This document shows, in pieces, positions 1 through 5,933 of a DNA stretch of 6,372 nucleotides; position 1 is the first letter of the stretch; the number at the start of each line of letters is the position of its first letter. The notes under the pieces are model-generated. The model ran no database searches. It worked only from the letters and a program-made list of their open reading frames with translations, and had not been told where the DNA came from. Where the stretch lies: assembly GCA_039934875.1 (NCBI GenBank), contig JBDTLH010000266.1, forward strand, positions 1-6,372, read 5' to 3'. Made by a program: the position numbers and the translations under genes. Source of the DNA: JBDTLH01 sp039934875 (lineage in GTDB: Bacteria > Acidobacteriota > Terriglobia > Terriglobales > Acidobacteriaceae).

Positions 1-1403
1 GCATCGAGCGCCGCAATCTCATCCATGATCTCTTGCGGGCTGCGCATCAGCACCTCATCCCCGCCGTTCGGGTTCTTCACCGGCAAATCATAGGTGCTCT
101 TATCGACATCAGCGATATCCACCGACCATGATTTAGGCGAATCGGCAAACGTCTTCTGTAGTTCGACGAATTCATTCAGATCATCATCATTCAGCGGATT
201 TGTTTTGCCCAGATTCCGACCCGGCTTGAGCTGATAGAACCATACCTTGCGAGTGGGTGCGCCCTTCTCAAAGAACAGCACTACTGTCTTGACCCCCGCG
301 CTAAATGTCCCCTGTGGGCAGTCCAGCACGGTATATAAATTGCAGTCCGTGAGCAACTGCTTGCGCAGCGCAAGCGCATCTTTGTTGGAGAGGAAGGTGT
401 TCTTGATGACCACGCCACCCCTCCCTCCCGCGCGCAACATTTTGATGAAGTGCTGCAGGAAGAGAAACGCGGTCTCTCCGGTCTTGATGGAAAAGTTCTG
501 CTGCACTTCTTTGCGCTCTTTGCCCCCGAACGGAGGGTTCGCCAGCACTACATCGTAGCGGTCCTTCTCCTGTATGTCAGCGAGGTTCTCCGTAAGCGTA
601 TTGGTGTGGACGATGTTGGGCGCTTCGATACCGTGCAGGATCATGTTCATGATGCCAATCACGTAGGCCAGTGACTTCTTCTCTTTGCCGAAAAACGTAT
701 TCTCTTGCAGGGTCTTGGATTCGCTGATGGTCAGCCCCGGTTTGGCCTTGAGATATTCAAAAGCTTCGCATAAGAACCCGGCGGAACCGAGTGCGCCATC
801 ATAGATACGCTGCCCGATCCCCGGCGCAACCACCTTTACAATCGCGCGAATCAGTGGACGCGGGGTATAGTATTCGCCGCCGTTGCGTCCCGCGTTGCCC
901 ATGTTCTTGATCTTGGCTTCATAGAGATGCGAGAGTTCGTGCTTCTCCACCTGCGAGCGGAAGCGCAGCCCGTCGACGATCTCAACCACCTCGCGCAGAT
1001 TGTATCCGCTCTGAAACTTGTTCTTGATCTCGCCGAAGATTTCGCCAATCTTGTATTCGATGGTGTTCGGCCCGGTGGCCCGCTGTTTGAAGCCGCGTAG
1101 ATAAGGGAAGAGCTTGTCGTCAACGAACTCTCGCAGATCGTCTCCGACCATGGCGCGATTGTGGTCGAGCTTGCCATCCGCTGCTTTGGGTGCAGCCCAA
1201 CTCTCCCAGCGATACGCCTTATCGAGAATGAAGCTGTAAGGCTTGCCCCGCAGCTTAGCGTCGGTCTGCTTGTCCTGTTCCAGCGCGTCCAGATATTTGA
1301 GGAACAAGAGCCAGGAGGTCTGCTCGGTATAGTCGAGCTCGGTGGTGCAGCCTGCTTCTTTACGCAGGATGTCGTCTATGTTCTTGAAGGCCTGTTCAAA
1401 CAT
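1..1403 (-). CDS. hsdM: Type I restriction-modification system, DNA methyltransferase subunit M (N6-adenine), C-terminus cut by window edge
   Basis: Methylation subunit of a type I R-M complex: it transfers a methyl group from S-adenosylmethionine to adenine N6, with HsdS giving sequence specificity and HsdR restriction. The frame is open from ATG at 1403 through base 1, giving 467 codons; family members are about 480-500 residues, so little is missing. Residues 1 to about 150 form the helical HsdM N-terminal domain (start MFEQAFKNIDD, then AGCTTELDYTEQTSW). The catalytic domain follows: EYYTPR at 177-182, SAM-binding motif I as YDGALGSAGFL at 201-211, and catalytic NPPF at 289-292. The start was chosen because homologues begin with MFEQ-FKNIDD. 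No good Shine-Dalgarno precedes it, and the frame stays open upstream to a TGA at 1575-1577, with ATGs at 1535 and 1538. hsdS and hsdR are not in the window and may lie downstream, beyond base 1. Motif I has G where many relatives have P (DP.CG); I believe this is a subgroup variant. Confidence 0.95.
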   Translation of the reverse strand, partial: MFEQAFKNIDDILRKEAGCTTELDYTEQTSWLLFLKYLDALEQDKQTDAKLRGKPYSFILDKAYRWESWAAPKAADGKLDHNRAMVGDDLREFVDDKLFPYLRGFKQRATGPNTIEYKIGEIFGEIKNKFQSGYNLREVVEIVDGLRFRSQVEKHELSHLYEAKIKNMGNAGRNGGEYYTPRPLIRAIVKVVAPGIGQRIYDGALGSAGFLCEAFEYLKAKPGLTISESKTLQENTFFGKEKKSLAYVIGIMNMILHGIEAPNIVHTNTLTENLADIQEKDRYDVVLANPPFGGKERKEVQQNFSIKTGETAFLFLQHFIKMLRAGGRGGVVIKNTFLSNKDALALRKQLLTDCNLYTVLDCPQGTFSAGVKTVVLFFEKGAPTRKVWFYQLKPGRNLGKTNPLNDDDLNEFVELQKTFADSPKSWSVDIADVDKSTYDLPVKNPNGGDEVLMRSPQEIMDEIAALD

Positions 1404-1574
1404 GGGATGGAATGAAGATAACAGAGCCTCGCCGAGGTGCCCGCCCTCAAGCTTTTCATCCGGGGTGCCTATCCTGAGCGCAGCGAAAGAGAAGCGCGTG
1501 CGGAGCCACCAGCGCAATTCGCCCAGCGCTTCCATCATCCAAAAGCTGATAGCTGGCAGCTGGCAGCTTCTCCC
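1404..1574. other. Intergenic region upstream of hsdM with repeat-like sequence
   Basis: No gene is supported on either strand. The minus strand is open and in frame with hsdM throughout, reading as 45 residues from ATG 1538, but the translation (RFSFAALRIGTP in the middle) does not look like an HsdM N-terminus. The stretch around 1465-1490, plus strand GCCTATCCTGAGCGCAGCG, resembles the TCCTGAGCG-AGCGAA intergenic repeats I remember as common in acidobacteria and other bacteria. A perfect 5-base inverted repeat, CCTCG-C-CGAGG, lies at 1428-1438, 25-35 bases upstream of the hsdM start, and could be a small operator. I see no convincing promoter. Confidence 0.45.
1544..1567. repeat. Short tandem heptamer repeat, AGCTGRY type
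   Basis: AGCTGAT (1544-1550), AGCTGGC (1551-1557), AGCTGGC (1558-1564) and a partial AGC (1565-1567) lie head to tail, about 3.4 units of seven bases. They sit just past the stop codon of the split small membrane gene (on its transcribed strand) and 141 bases or more upstream of hsdM. The unit contains AGCT, so short foldbacks are possible. Function unknown. The repeat may be subject to copy-number change. Confidence 0.6.
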
Positions 1575-1640
1575 TCACCGCTGCTTCACGTCCGCTCTCC
1601 CCAGCCACGTTACCGCCCCATAGGCTCCCAGCCACGAACC

Positions 1641-1666
1641 CGCCGCCGCAAACACCACATAGACCG
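1641..1666 (-). repeat. Internal direct repeat, copy A (partner 1757-1782)
   Basis: Plus-strand CGCCGCCGCAAACACCACAT followed by AGACCG. It matches 23 of 26 bases of the copy at 1757-1782, 116 bases away. In the reading frame used here it encodes PVYVVFAAA, against AVYVMFTAA for the partner. All three differences are transitions. Once the frameshift is corrected the distance is 117 bases (39 codons), so the repeat is in phase at the protein level and looks like duplication of a membrane-segment motif. Confidence 0.65.
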
Positions 1667-1756
1667 GGTTTCCCGTATAGCTGATCACCGCAAACGCGGA
1701 CAGCAGATACCACACACTGCTCCAGCTTGCCGCCACGCTCCTCCTCCGCGCCGCGC

Positions 1757-1782
1757 CGCCGCCGTAAACATCACATAAACCG
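1757..1782 (-). repeat. Internal direct repeat, copy B (partner 1641-1666)
   Basis: Plus-strand CGCCGCCGTAAACATCACAT followed by AAACCG, encoding AVYVMFTAA on the minus strand in the upstream frame of the split gene. It abuts the GC-rich tract where the frame is lost, so recombination or slippage between the copies is one possible cause of the damage. Confidence 0.65.
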
Positions 1783-1917
1783 CATCGGTCGCAGCCGTCG
1801 AAGCCACCACCCCTATCGCAATCAACGGATTTGGCATCTGTACCATCACAGCTCCCCCACCCCCAACGTTGCGATGAATATACTTCAGCTCCTCCGGGGC
1901 CCTTCCACCGATGTTTA

Positions 1918-2141
1918 TCATGCAATCAACTGGTTGCATGAGAGCTGACGCAAAATCGCGAAGCCGGTGAGCACGAAGAAACAGGTCAGGCAGGCTTTGC
2001 GCGCCATGATGCGGCGTTTGTCCTTGGTCTGCTCTCCGGTGATGGCGAGAAATGCGGGCAGCGCCGCGAAGGGATCGACGAGAAAAAAATCGAACTCAGC
2101 GCTACTAATGAGTATTTGAGGACCGCGCTGAGTTTGGGCAT
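1918..2141 (-). pseudogene. MarC-family membrane protein remnant, frameshifted and truncated
   Basis: MarC-family proteins are multi-spanning inner-membrane proteins of about 200-220 residues with uncertain function. From ATG 2141 the frame reads MPKLSAVLKYSLVALSSIFF, then loses homology. Reading -1 from a run of seven T (A7 on the plus strand at 2083-2089) restores LVDPFAALPAFLAITGEQ, a typical MarC first-helix and loop motif (family form: DP.G..P.FL..T), then RRIMARKACLT and a second hydrophobic helix ending FAILRQLS. A stop follows at 1918-1920, so the joined product would be 74 residues and about two thirds of the family length is absent. The frame slips exactly at T TTT TTC. The start lies 24 bases beyond the stop of the GDSL gene, suggesting former cotranscription. 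No good Shine-Dalgarno is visible. Truncation makes a pseudogene the best call. The MarC assignment comes from motif memory; confidence in decay is high. Confidence 0.75.
1921..1938. repeat. Interrupted palindrome at the truncated end of the marC remnant
   Basis: TGCAA, eight bases, TTGCA, with an alternative nested pairing CAAC-TG-GTTG at 1927-1936. It falls where MarC homology stops (after RQLS) and overlaps the chance stop codon region. It could be a small foldback involved in the deletion, a binding site, or coincidence; the arms are only five bases. Confidence 0.35.
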
Positions 2142-2165
2142 AGCAGGATCATTGTAGCCGTATGG

Positions 2166-3533
2166 CTAACGTTTAAGAATCGTATCCACCTGTTTGCCCG
2201 CAGCGGCGGTAATGTGCTGAGCCAGACCCGGGGCCAAGACGTGGCCGCTGACGCTGCGGATATTAGGAGGGAAGAGCGGATCGACGGCCGCGACCGTCGC
2301 CAGGTCCACATCGGGCGTGGTTTGCTTGAAGGCCGCGTTCATGCTGTCGATGAAATAGTTGGCGACAATCGCGTATCCGGTGTTGGTGGGATGGATGCCG
2401 TCGAGCGAGAATGCCCCGCCCAGGAAATTTGCGGTGATAGGAACTCCGCTTACCGTGTATTTGCCGGCGGTCACATCGGCAAATAGCTGGTGTACATCCA
2501 CCAGCGTCGCCCCGGCAGCCTGCGCCCGCTGCGTGATCACCTGGTTGTATTGATTCACCGTCGATTGCACCTGCGCTACCTCGGCGGCGCTCAAGAATCC
2601 CGCATCATCAATCGGCCCCTTGGGAGTGGCGGTGGCCAGGCTGGCGAGAATTGCCGGGATCTCGCCGATGCCAGTGGTATTGACCAAGTCTCCCGGCCCA
2701 ATGCCGAGCGCCTTGGCGACGACCGTCGCGGGTATTCCCGATTGTGCCGAGGCCTGTGCAATCACCGTTGCCGCGGGCGTTAGATATGGCACAGCGGTCA
2801 CATCCGGGATGGTGGCGATCACCAGGTGGGCGCGGGTGTTCTGCTGTAGCCCCTGAATGAGCTGAGTGTATTGCGTGGTAAATGCGGCGACCGGGGTCAT
2901 GCTGGAGGGCATGCCGGTTTCGTCGGCAACCAGAGCGTCATTGTTGCCGATCCAGACAATCACGGTGGTGGGGTCGAGGTTCTCCGCCCAGTCCAACTGG
3001 CTGCGGGAGAGGCCTATTCCGAGCCCCGGAATTCCCAGCACCAGGGTGGTGATCTGGTCCTCAGGAGTGGTCGGCACCGGGCTGGGTTTTGTGGAGATGG
3101 CATCGATCAAGTGGTGTCCTGGAACCGCAAGGTCCGTGGCCTGTTGGGTAGGGTTGTCGCGGCCCGTTGTGGTTCCTGGGGTGGGTGTAATCACCAAAGG
3201 GTTGATGCTGATCAGTTGCAGCACGCCGGGCGCTCCGGGCGGCGCAATCAACGGCAGCACGATAGGAAATTTCTCCTGCGTGGCGAGCAGGTTGGCATAG
3301 CCGTTCACCTGCGCGGTATCGAGCAAAGACCCGCTCTGGAACCCGGCCGTCAGCGAATCGCCAATGAAGTATGTCCGGCTGAAGTTACCCGCGTTGGCTG
3401 CCTGTGCGGCGGAGGTATTGGGGTTGGTGAACTGTGATCTGCCGCCGCAACTGGCGAGCAAAAGGGCAGCGGCGCTGAAGACGCTGAAGCGGCAAACACC
3501 TTGAAAACTTAGCTTTTGAAGCAGTCGGATCAC
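2166..3533 (-). CDS. GDSL/SGNH-hydrolase family lipoprotein
   Basis: Probable secreted esterase or lipase anchored by lipid outside the inner membrane; the substrate cannot be read from sequence. Chosen start is GTG 3533, with GGAGG at 3541-3545 seven bases upstream, giving 455 residues; an upstream extension to ATG 3647 lacks protein-like character. Residues 1-29 are a lipoprotein signal: basic residues R3, K7 and R15, a hydrophobic core, and lipobox L26-A27-S28-C29, then GGRS with no Asp at +2, favouring the outer membrane by Escherichia coli rules. Block I is YFIGDSL with nucleophile Ser60; a Gly-containing block II candidate is AVPGHHL near 137-142; block III is IGNND at 195-199 with oxyanion Asn198; block V is DGIHPT with Asp378 and His381. 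The spacing between blocks is longer than in compact 200-residue SGNH enzymes: a Pro/Thr-rich insert follows block I, a central Ala/Pro-rich region follows block III, and about 75 residues extend past block V. The marC remnant follows closely. Confidence 0.9.
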   Translation of the reverse strand: MIRLLQKLSFQGVCRFSVFSAAALLLASCGGRSQFTNPNTSAAQAANAGNFSRTYFIGDSLTAGFQSGSLLDTAQVNGYANLLATQEKFPIVLPLIAPPGAPGVLQLISINPLVITPTPGTTTGRDNPTQQATDLAVPGHHLIDAISTKPSPVPTTPEDQITTLVLGIPGLGIGLSRSQLDWAENLDPTTVIVWIGNNDALVADETGMPSSMTPVAAFTTQYTQLIQGLQQNTRAHLVIATIPDVTAVPYLTPAATVIAQASAQSGIPATVVAKALGIGPGDLVNTTGIGEIPAILASLATATPKGPIDDAGFLSAAEVAQVQSTVNQYNQVITQRAQAAGATLVDVHQLFADVTAGKYTVSGVPITANFLGGAFSLDGIHPTNTGYAIVANYFIDSMNAAFKQTTPDVDLATVAAVDPLFPPNIRSVSGHVLAPGLAQHITAAAGKQVDTILKR

Positions 3534-3607
3534 GAAACGCCCTCCACCAGGCGACACAAGATTGGCGCGGAATTGAACTGAATGGCGATTCATTCCGCTG
3601 TCAGAAC

Positions 3608-3637
3608 AGCATACGCGCATGAAGCGGCAAGTGGAAA
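3608..3637 (-). promoter_or_regulatory. Possible weak sigma70-like promoter for the GDSL lipoprotein gene
   Basis: On the minus strand TTTCCA (3632-3637) and TATGCT (3608-3613) are 18 bases apart; each matches four of six consensus positions. The -10 lies 74 bases upstream of the GTG start at 3533. The rest of the gap from 3534 to 3783 shows no gene, RNA gene or strong terminator. Such matches are frequent by chance, so this is only a candidate. Confidence 0.22.
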
Positions 3638-3783
3638 GGAATTTCAAGGGCCGCGTGGCGTTGCAAGCTTCAGAGGAAGCGGGCGTTCTTCAGTATCTCT
3701 CGGCTATCGGCGAACCGGGGAATTGTCTGCGTCGCTCTCTATCACGCCCCAGAAGAGCAAAACGGTGATTCATGAACCGGCAT

Positions 3784-4344
3784 CTATCGCCCATCCCTGT
3801 CGCGGTCCTTAAACCACTTCTCCTGTACCCTGATCTCCGCCGTGGTCTCTGGCTCCTGTGGTTTCCCCACCGCGGGGTTCTTGTAATAAAATTCGTGGCT
3901 CTCGCGCATCGGCGCGGTCAGCACTGTGCCCTCCGTGGCGCCTGCGACATACCGCAGTTCATGGCCTCCCTCGGAGGTGATCGTATCGGCGGTAATGGTT
4001 GCGCCTGAGAAAGCAAGCCGCCTTTGAGTGTATGCCAGAAGCATGGCTGCGAGGCTGTTCCGGCGATCAGCAGGCATGTAGAAGGTAAACTGAAAATCCT
4101 TGTAGTGCGTAGCGAATCCACGGCCCTCATTCGCCCCACTCGGATAAGCTTCACTGCTGCCCTCTCGAACATCGGCGAACGATCCAACAATGCCCTTCGG
4201 TGCATAGGTCTGAAAAAACCGGCTCTCGTTCTTCAGGCCGGGGTGGACCGTCTGCGCTTGCACCACCCACGCGTAAATTCCGCCGCCCGCCAATGCACAA
4301 AGCACGAGCGCGGAAACCAAGGTCTTTCGCGACAGACGGCCCAT
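3784..4344 (-). CDS. Hypothetical exported or membrane-anchored protein, 186 residues
   Basis: Family not recognised. The N-terminus is basic (R3, R6, K7), followed by a hydrophobic helix from about 8 to 28 (LVSALVLCALAGGGIYAWVV), then VQA-Q, a possible signal peptidase I site; it may be cleaved or stay anchored. The remaining ~155 residues are soluble-looking and would be periplasmic or extracytoplasmic. They include FQFTFYMPADRR near 85-96, ATITADTITSEGGHELRYVAG, a segment with HEFYYKNP, and a charged tail ending KDRDRDGR. No catalytic motif stands out. The start ATG 4344 has only a weak GGA nine bases upstream; an overlapping ATG at 4354 is in another frame. The gene begins 79 bases after the cupin gene stop on the same strand, so cotranscription is plausible. 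Coding character is supported by the clean signal/TM segment and the uninterrupted frame. Confidence 0.75.
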   Translation of the reverse strand: MGRLSRKTLVSALVLCALAGGGIYAWVVQAQTVHPGLKNESRFFQTYAPKGIVGSFADVREGSSEAYPSGANEGRGFATHYKDFQFTFYMPADRRNSLAAMLLAYTQRRLAFSGATITADTITSEGGHELRYVAGATEGTVLTAPMRESHEFYYKNPAVGKPQEPETTAEIRVQEKWFKDRDRDGR

Positions 4345-4423
4345 GTTGATCCATGCTTTAGAAAAGAATTACCTGAATGCTGGATGGCAGAGAGTCACCC
4401 GCTCTCAGAGTTCGGTAGTGGAT

Positions 4424-4819
4424 TCACATTTTATATTGTTCGTCACTGACGTGCTCCATCCAGTCCACAGCCTTGCCGTCTAAGCGCTCCTGAATTGCGA
4501 TGTGAGTCATGGCAGTCTTGGCTGTAGCGCCGTGCCAATGTTTCTCTCCCGGCGCGAACCACACCACATCTCCGGGGTGAATCTCCTCTTTCGCACCGCC
4601 ATCGCGCTGCGCCCATCCGCAGCCTGCGGTCACAATCAAGGTCTGTCCCAGAGGATGCGTATGCCAGGCGGTGCGCGCTCCCGGCTCAAACGTGACGCTT
4701 GCGCCAGAGACGCGTGCTGGATCCGCGGCCTGAAATAGCGGATCCACTCGGGCCGTTCCGGTAAACCAATCCGCAGGGCCTTTTGTCGAAGGCTGTGTTC
4801 CTACTCGTTTGAGATCCAT
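4424..4819 (-). CDS. Cupin, manganese-dependent (R)-hydroxynitrile lyase type
   Basis: A 131-residue single-domain cupin. It closely resembles, from memory, the small Mn-dependent hydroxynitrile lyases of Granulicella tundricola (GtHNL) and Acidobacterium capsulatum (AcHNL), which cleave or form (R)-cyanohydrins such as mandelonitrile; their natural role is unknown. Length and numbering agree: metal ligands His53, His55, Gln59 and His94 fall in the motifs WHTHPLGQT and GEKHWHG. Ala40, Val42 and Gln110, positions studied in GtHNL, hold the same residues here, and His96 and His106 are present. Cupin motif 1 covers about 47-67, motif 2 about 82-98. No signal peptide, so cytoplasmic. The start has a strong CAGGAGG at 4827-4833, seven bases upstream of ATG 4819. 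It lies 54 bases after the deaminase stop on the same strand, suggesting an operon. The fold and metal site are near certain; lyase activity is inferred, since related cupins are often annotated only as cupin proteins or carboxymuconolactone-decarboxylase-associated cupins. Confidence 0.9.
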   Translation of the reverse strand: MDLKRVGTQPSTKGPADWFTGTARVDPLFQAADPARVSGASVTFEPGARTAWHTHPLGQTLIVTAGCGWAQRDGGAKEEIHPGDVVWFAPGEKHWHGATAKTAMTHIAIQERLDGKAVDWMEHVSDEQYKM

Positions 4820-4826
4820 CCTCTTT

Positions 4827-4833
4827 CCTCCTG
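4827..4833 (-). promoter_or_regulatory. Strong Shine-Dalgarno of the cupin gene
   Basis: Minus-strand CAGGAGG, seven bases before ATG 4819. It is the best ribosome binding site in the window and fixes the cupin start. It is clearly stronger than that of the deaminase gene in front, so the cupin may be translated more efficiently from a shared message. Confidence 0.75.
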
Positions 4834-4873
4834 AAAAATTTTGTGTCCCCCTGCGCCTAACCCGATCGCCGTC

Positions 4874-5872
4874 CTACAACCCCGCCGCCACGCGATCAAA
4901 CTTCTGCAGAAACTCCAACTTCTTCTCATGCGGCAGAAACGACGCCTCGAACGAGTTGCGCGCCATCTCCAGCATCTGTTCGTTCGAGAACTCGAAGCGC
5001 TTCTGCACCCGGCGGTATTCCTCCAGCAGAGTGGTCTGAAACATCGCCGGATCATCCGAGTTGATGGTTACCATGAGCCCCTCTTCAAAATATCGCCGCA
5101 CCGGATGCGCGTGCTCCGCCATGCAACATCCGGTGCGCAGGTTGCTGCTGAAACAAACCTCAATCGGCACCTGCCGTTCGGAGAGGATGCGCATCAGGTC
5201 CTCGTCATGCACCGCAGTGAGCGCATGCCCGATGCGCTCCGCTCCGATATTGAGCGCCGCCCACACCGATTCCGGGCCCATGGATTCGCCCGCGTGCGCG
5301 GTCAGGTGCAGTCCCTTTGCCTTGGCTTCGGCGAACAGGTCGCGATAGAGCTCGGCCCCGGCGCGCCTCTCATCTCCACCGATGCCAATGCCCACCACGT
5401 TGCACTCACGATAAGCCGCCGCCAGATCAAAGACCTGCTTCGCGGCCTCTACGCCAAAGTGCCGCACCGCGTCGAATATCCACAGAAGGGAGACCCCGAA
5501 ATCCCGCTCTCCTTGTTCACGTCCGCGCTCCATCCCCTCAAATAGCGGCTCGAATGCTTGTCCCCGCCACTGCACCACACCGACGGAGACATAGACTTCG
5601 GCATGCAGCACACCCTCGGACCTAAGCCGCTTCATCAGCCGATAGGTAATCAGCTCGAAATCTTCCGCCGTGGTCAGCCGCTCGGTTACCGCCTTGAATG
5701 CCATCAGAAATCCCATGAAATCCTGATAGCGATAGAGCTCTTCTACCTGCGGGACGGTCAAAGGCAGCGCATCGTGCCGCTGGCTTAATTCCACCAGCGT
5801 CGCCGGCTCAACCGTTCCCTCGAGATGAAGGTGCAGCTCGGCCTTGGGGAGTTGCCGCAAAAATTCCGCCAT
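4874..5872 (-). CDS. Adenosine deaminase-family aminohydrolase
   Basis: Zinc-dependent hydrolytic deaminase of the amidohydrolase superfamily, 332 residues, the usual length, cytoplasmic (no signal). Motifs in order: KAELHLHLEG with metal ligands His14 and His16; GIGGDE at 163-168; TAHAGE with ligand His193 and catalytic Glu196; IGHA with His216; SSNLRTG near 242-248; and NSDDPAMF with ligand Asp273 and Asp274. All catalytic residues are present. The likely reaction is adenosine to inosine plus ammonia, but the same family includes adenine deaminase and 6-aminodeoxyfutalosine deaminase of the futalosine menaquinone route; the SSNLRTG motif is closer to the adenosine-type SN.QT than to the CPLSN of adenine deaminases, and sequence alone does not settle it. 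Start ATG 5872 is followed directly by the conserved LPKAELH; only a weak GAAG precedes it. It is the first gene of the likely add-cupin-unknown run. I withhold the symbol add because the substrate is uncertain. Confidence 0.92.
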   Translation of the reverse strand: MAEFLRQLPKAELHLHLEGTVEPATLVELSQRHDALPLTVPQVEELYRYQDFMGFLMAFKAVTERLTTAEDFELITYRLMKRLRSEGVLHAEVYVSVGVVQWRGQAFEPLFEGMERGREQGERDFGVSLLWIFDAVRHFGVEAAKQVFDLAAAYRECNVVGIGIGGDERRAGAELYRDLFAEAKAKGLHLTAHAGESMGPESVWAALNIGAERIGHALTAVHDEDLMRILSERQVPIEVCFSSNLRTGCCMAEHAHPVRRYFEEGLMVTINSDDPAMFQTTLLEEYRRVQKRFEFSNEQMLEMARNSFEASFLPHEKKLEFLQKFDRVAAGL

Positions 5873-5933
5873 CGTACTTCTATTTCACCACGACCGAGCA
5901 CTGCCGCATCGTCAGTTGCAGAGTAGGGCTACA

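Larger units (their letters stand above)
1575..1846 (-). pseudogene. Small membrane protein gene split across two frames
   Basis: I do not recognise the family. ATG 1846 has a clear GGGGGAG Shine-Dalgarno at 1852-1858, five bases away. The first frame reads MVQMPNPLIAIGVVAST then AATDAVYVMFTAAARR, one membrane segment, before drifting into non-protein-like GGGAWRQ and a stop at 1685. The next frame, offset by -1, carries SSVWYLLSAFAVISYT and GNPVYVVFAAAGSWLGAYGA, two more hydrophobic stretches, ending ADVKQR-stop at 1575. Joined in the GGC/GGA-rich tract near 1738-1763, the product would be 90 residues with three membrane segments. Alternatively there are two proteins: GTG 1736 has its own GGAGGAGGAG (1738-1747), so each frame would encode exactly 53 residues, overlapping by 52 bases. 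An indel or sequencing error in a low-complexity tract is the simplest explanation; two translated proteins or recoding cannot be excluded. Confidence 0.6.

Noticed and set aside
851..1177. Minus-strand open frame of 108 codons and plus-strand frames at 247-674 and 1161-1415
   Set aside because: They overlap the intact hsdM frame, whose protein has clear family motifs; these are shadow frames.
2871..3437. Plus-strand open frame of 188 codons opposite the GDSL gene
   Set aside because: Antisense to a gene with a signal peptide and all SGNH blocks; the translation is Arg/Gly/His-rich and shows no domain.
3759..3779. Hairpin CGGT-N9-ACCG followed by TTTT on the minus strand, just after the 186-residue gene
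   Set aside because: Only a four-base stem with a nine-base loop and four T; too weak to call a terminator.
4392..4408. GAGAG-N7-CTCTC foldback between the cupin gene and the unknown gene
   Set aside because: Five-base stem without a following T run; likely chance.
4431..4440. TATAAA-like -10 at the 3' end of the cupin gene that might drive the next gene
   Set aside because: No acceptable -35 at 16-18 bases, and the AT-rich bases encode the cupin C-terminus.
4841..5545. Plus-strand open frame of 234 codons opposite the deaminase
   Set aside because: Antisense shadow in GC-rich coding DNA; the minus-strand protein has complete catalytic motifs.
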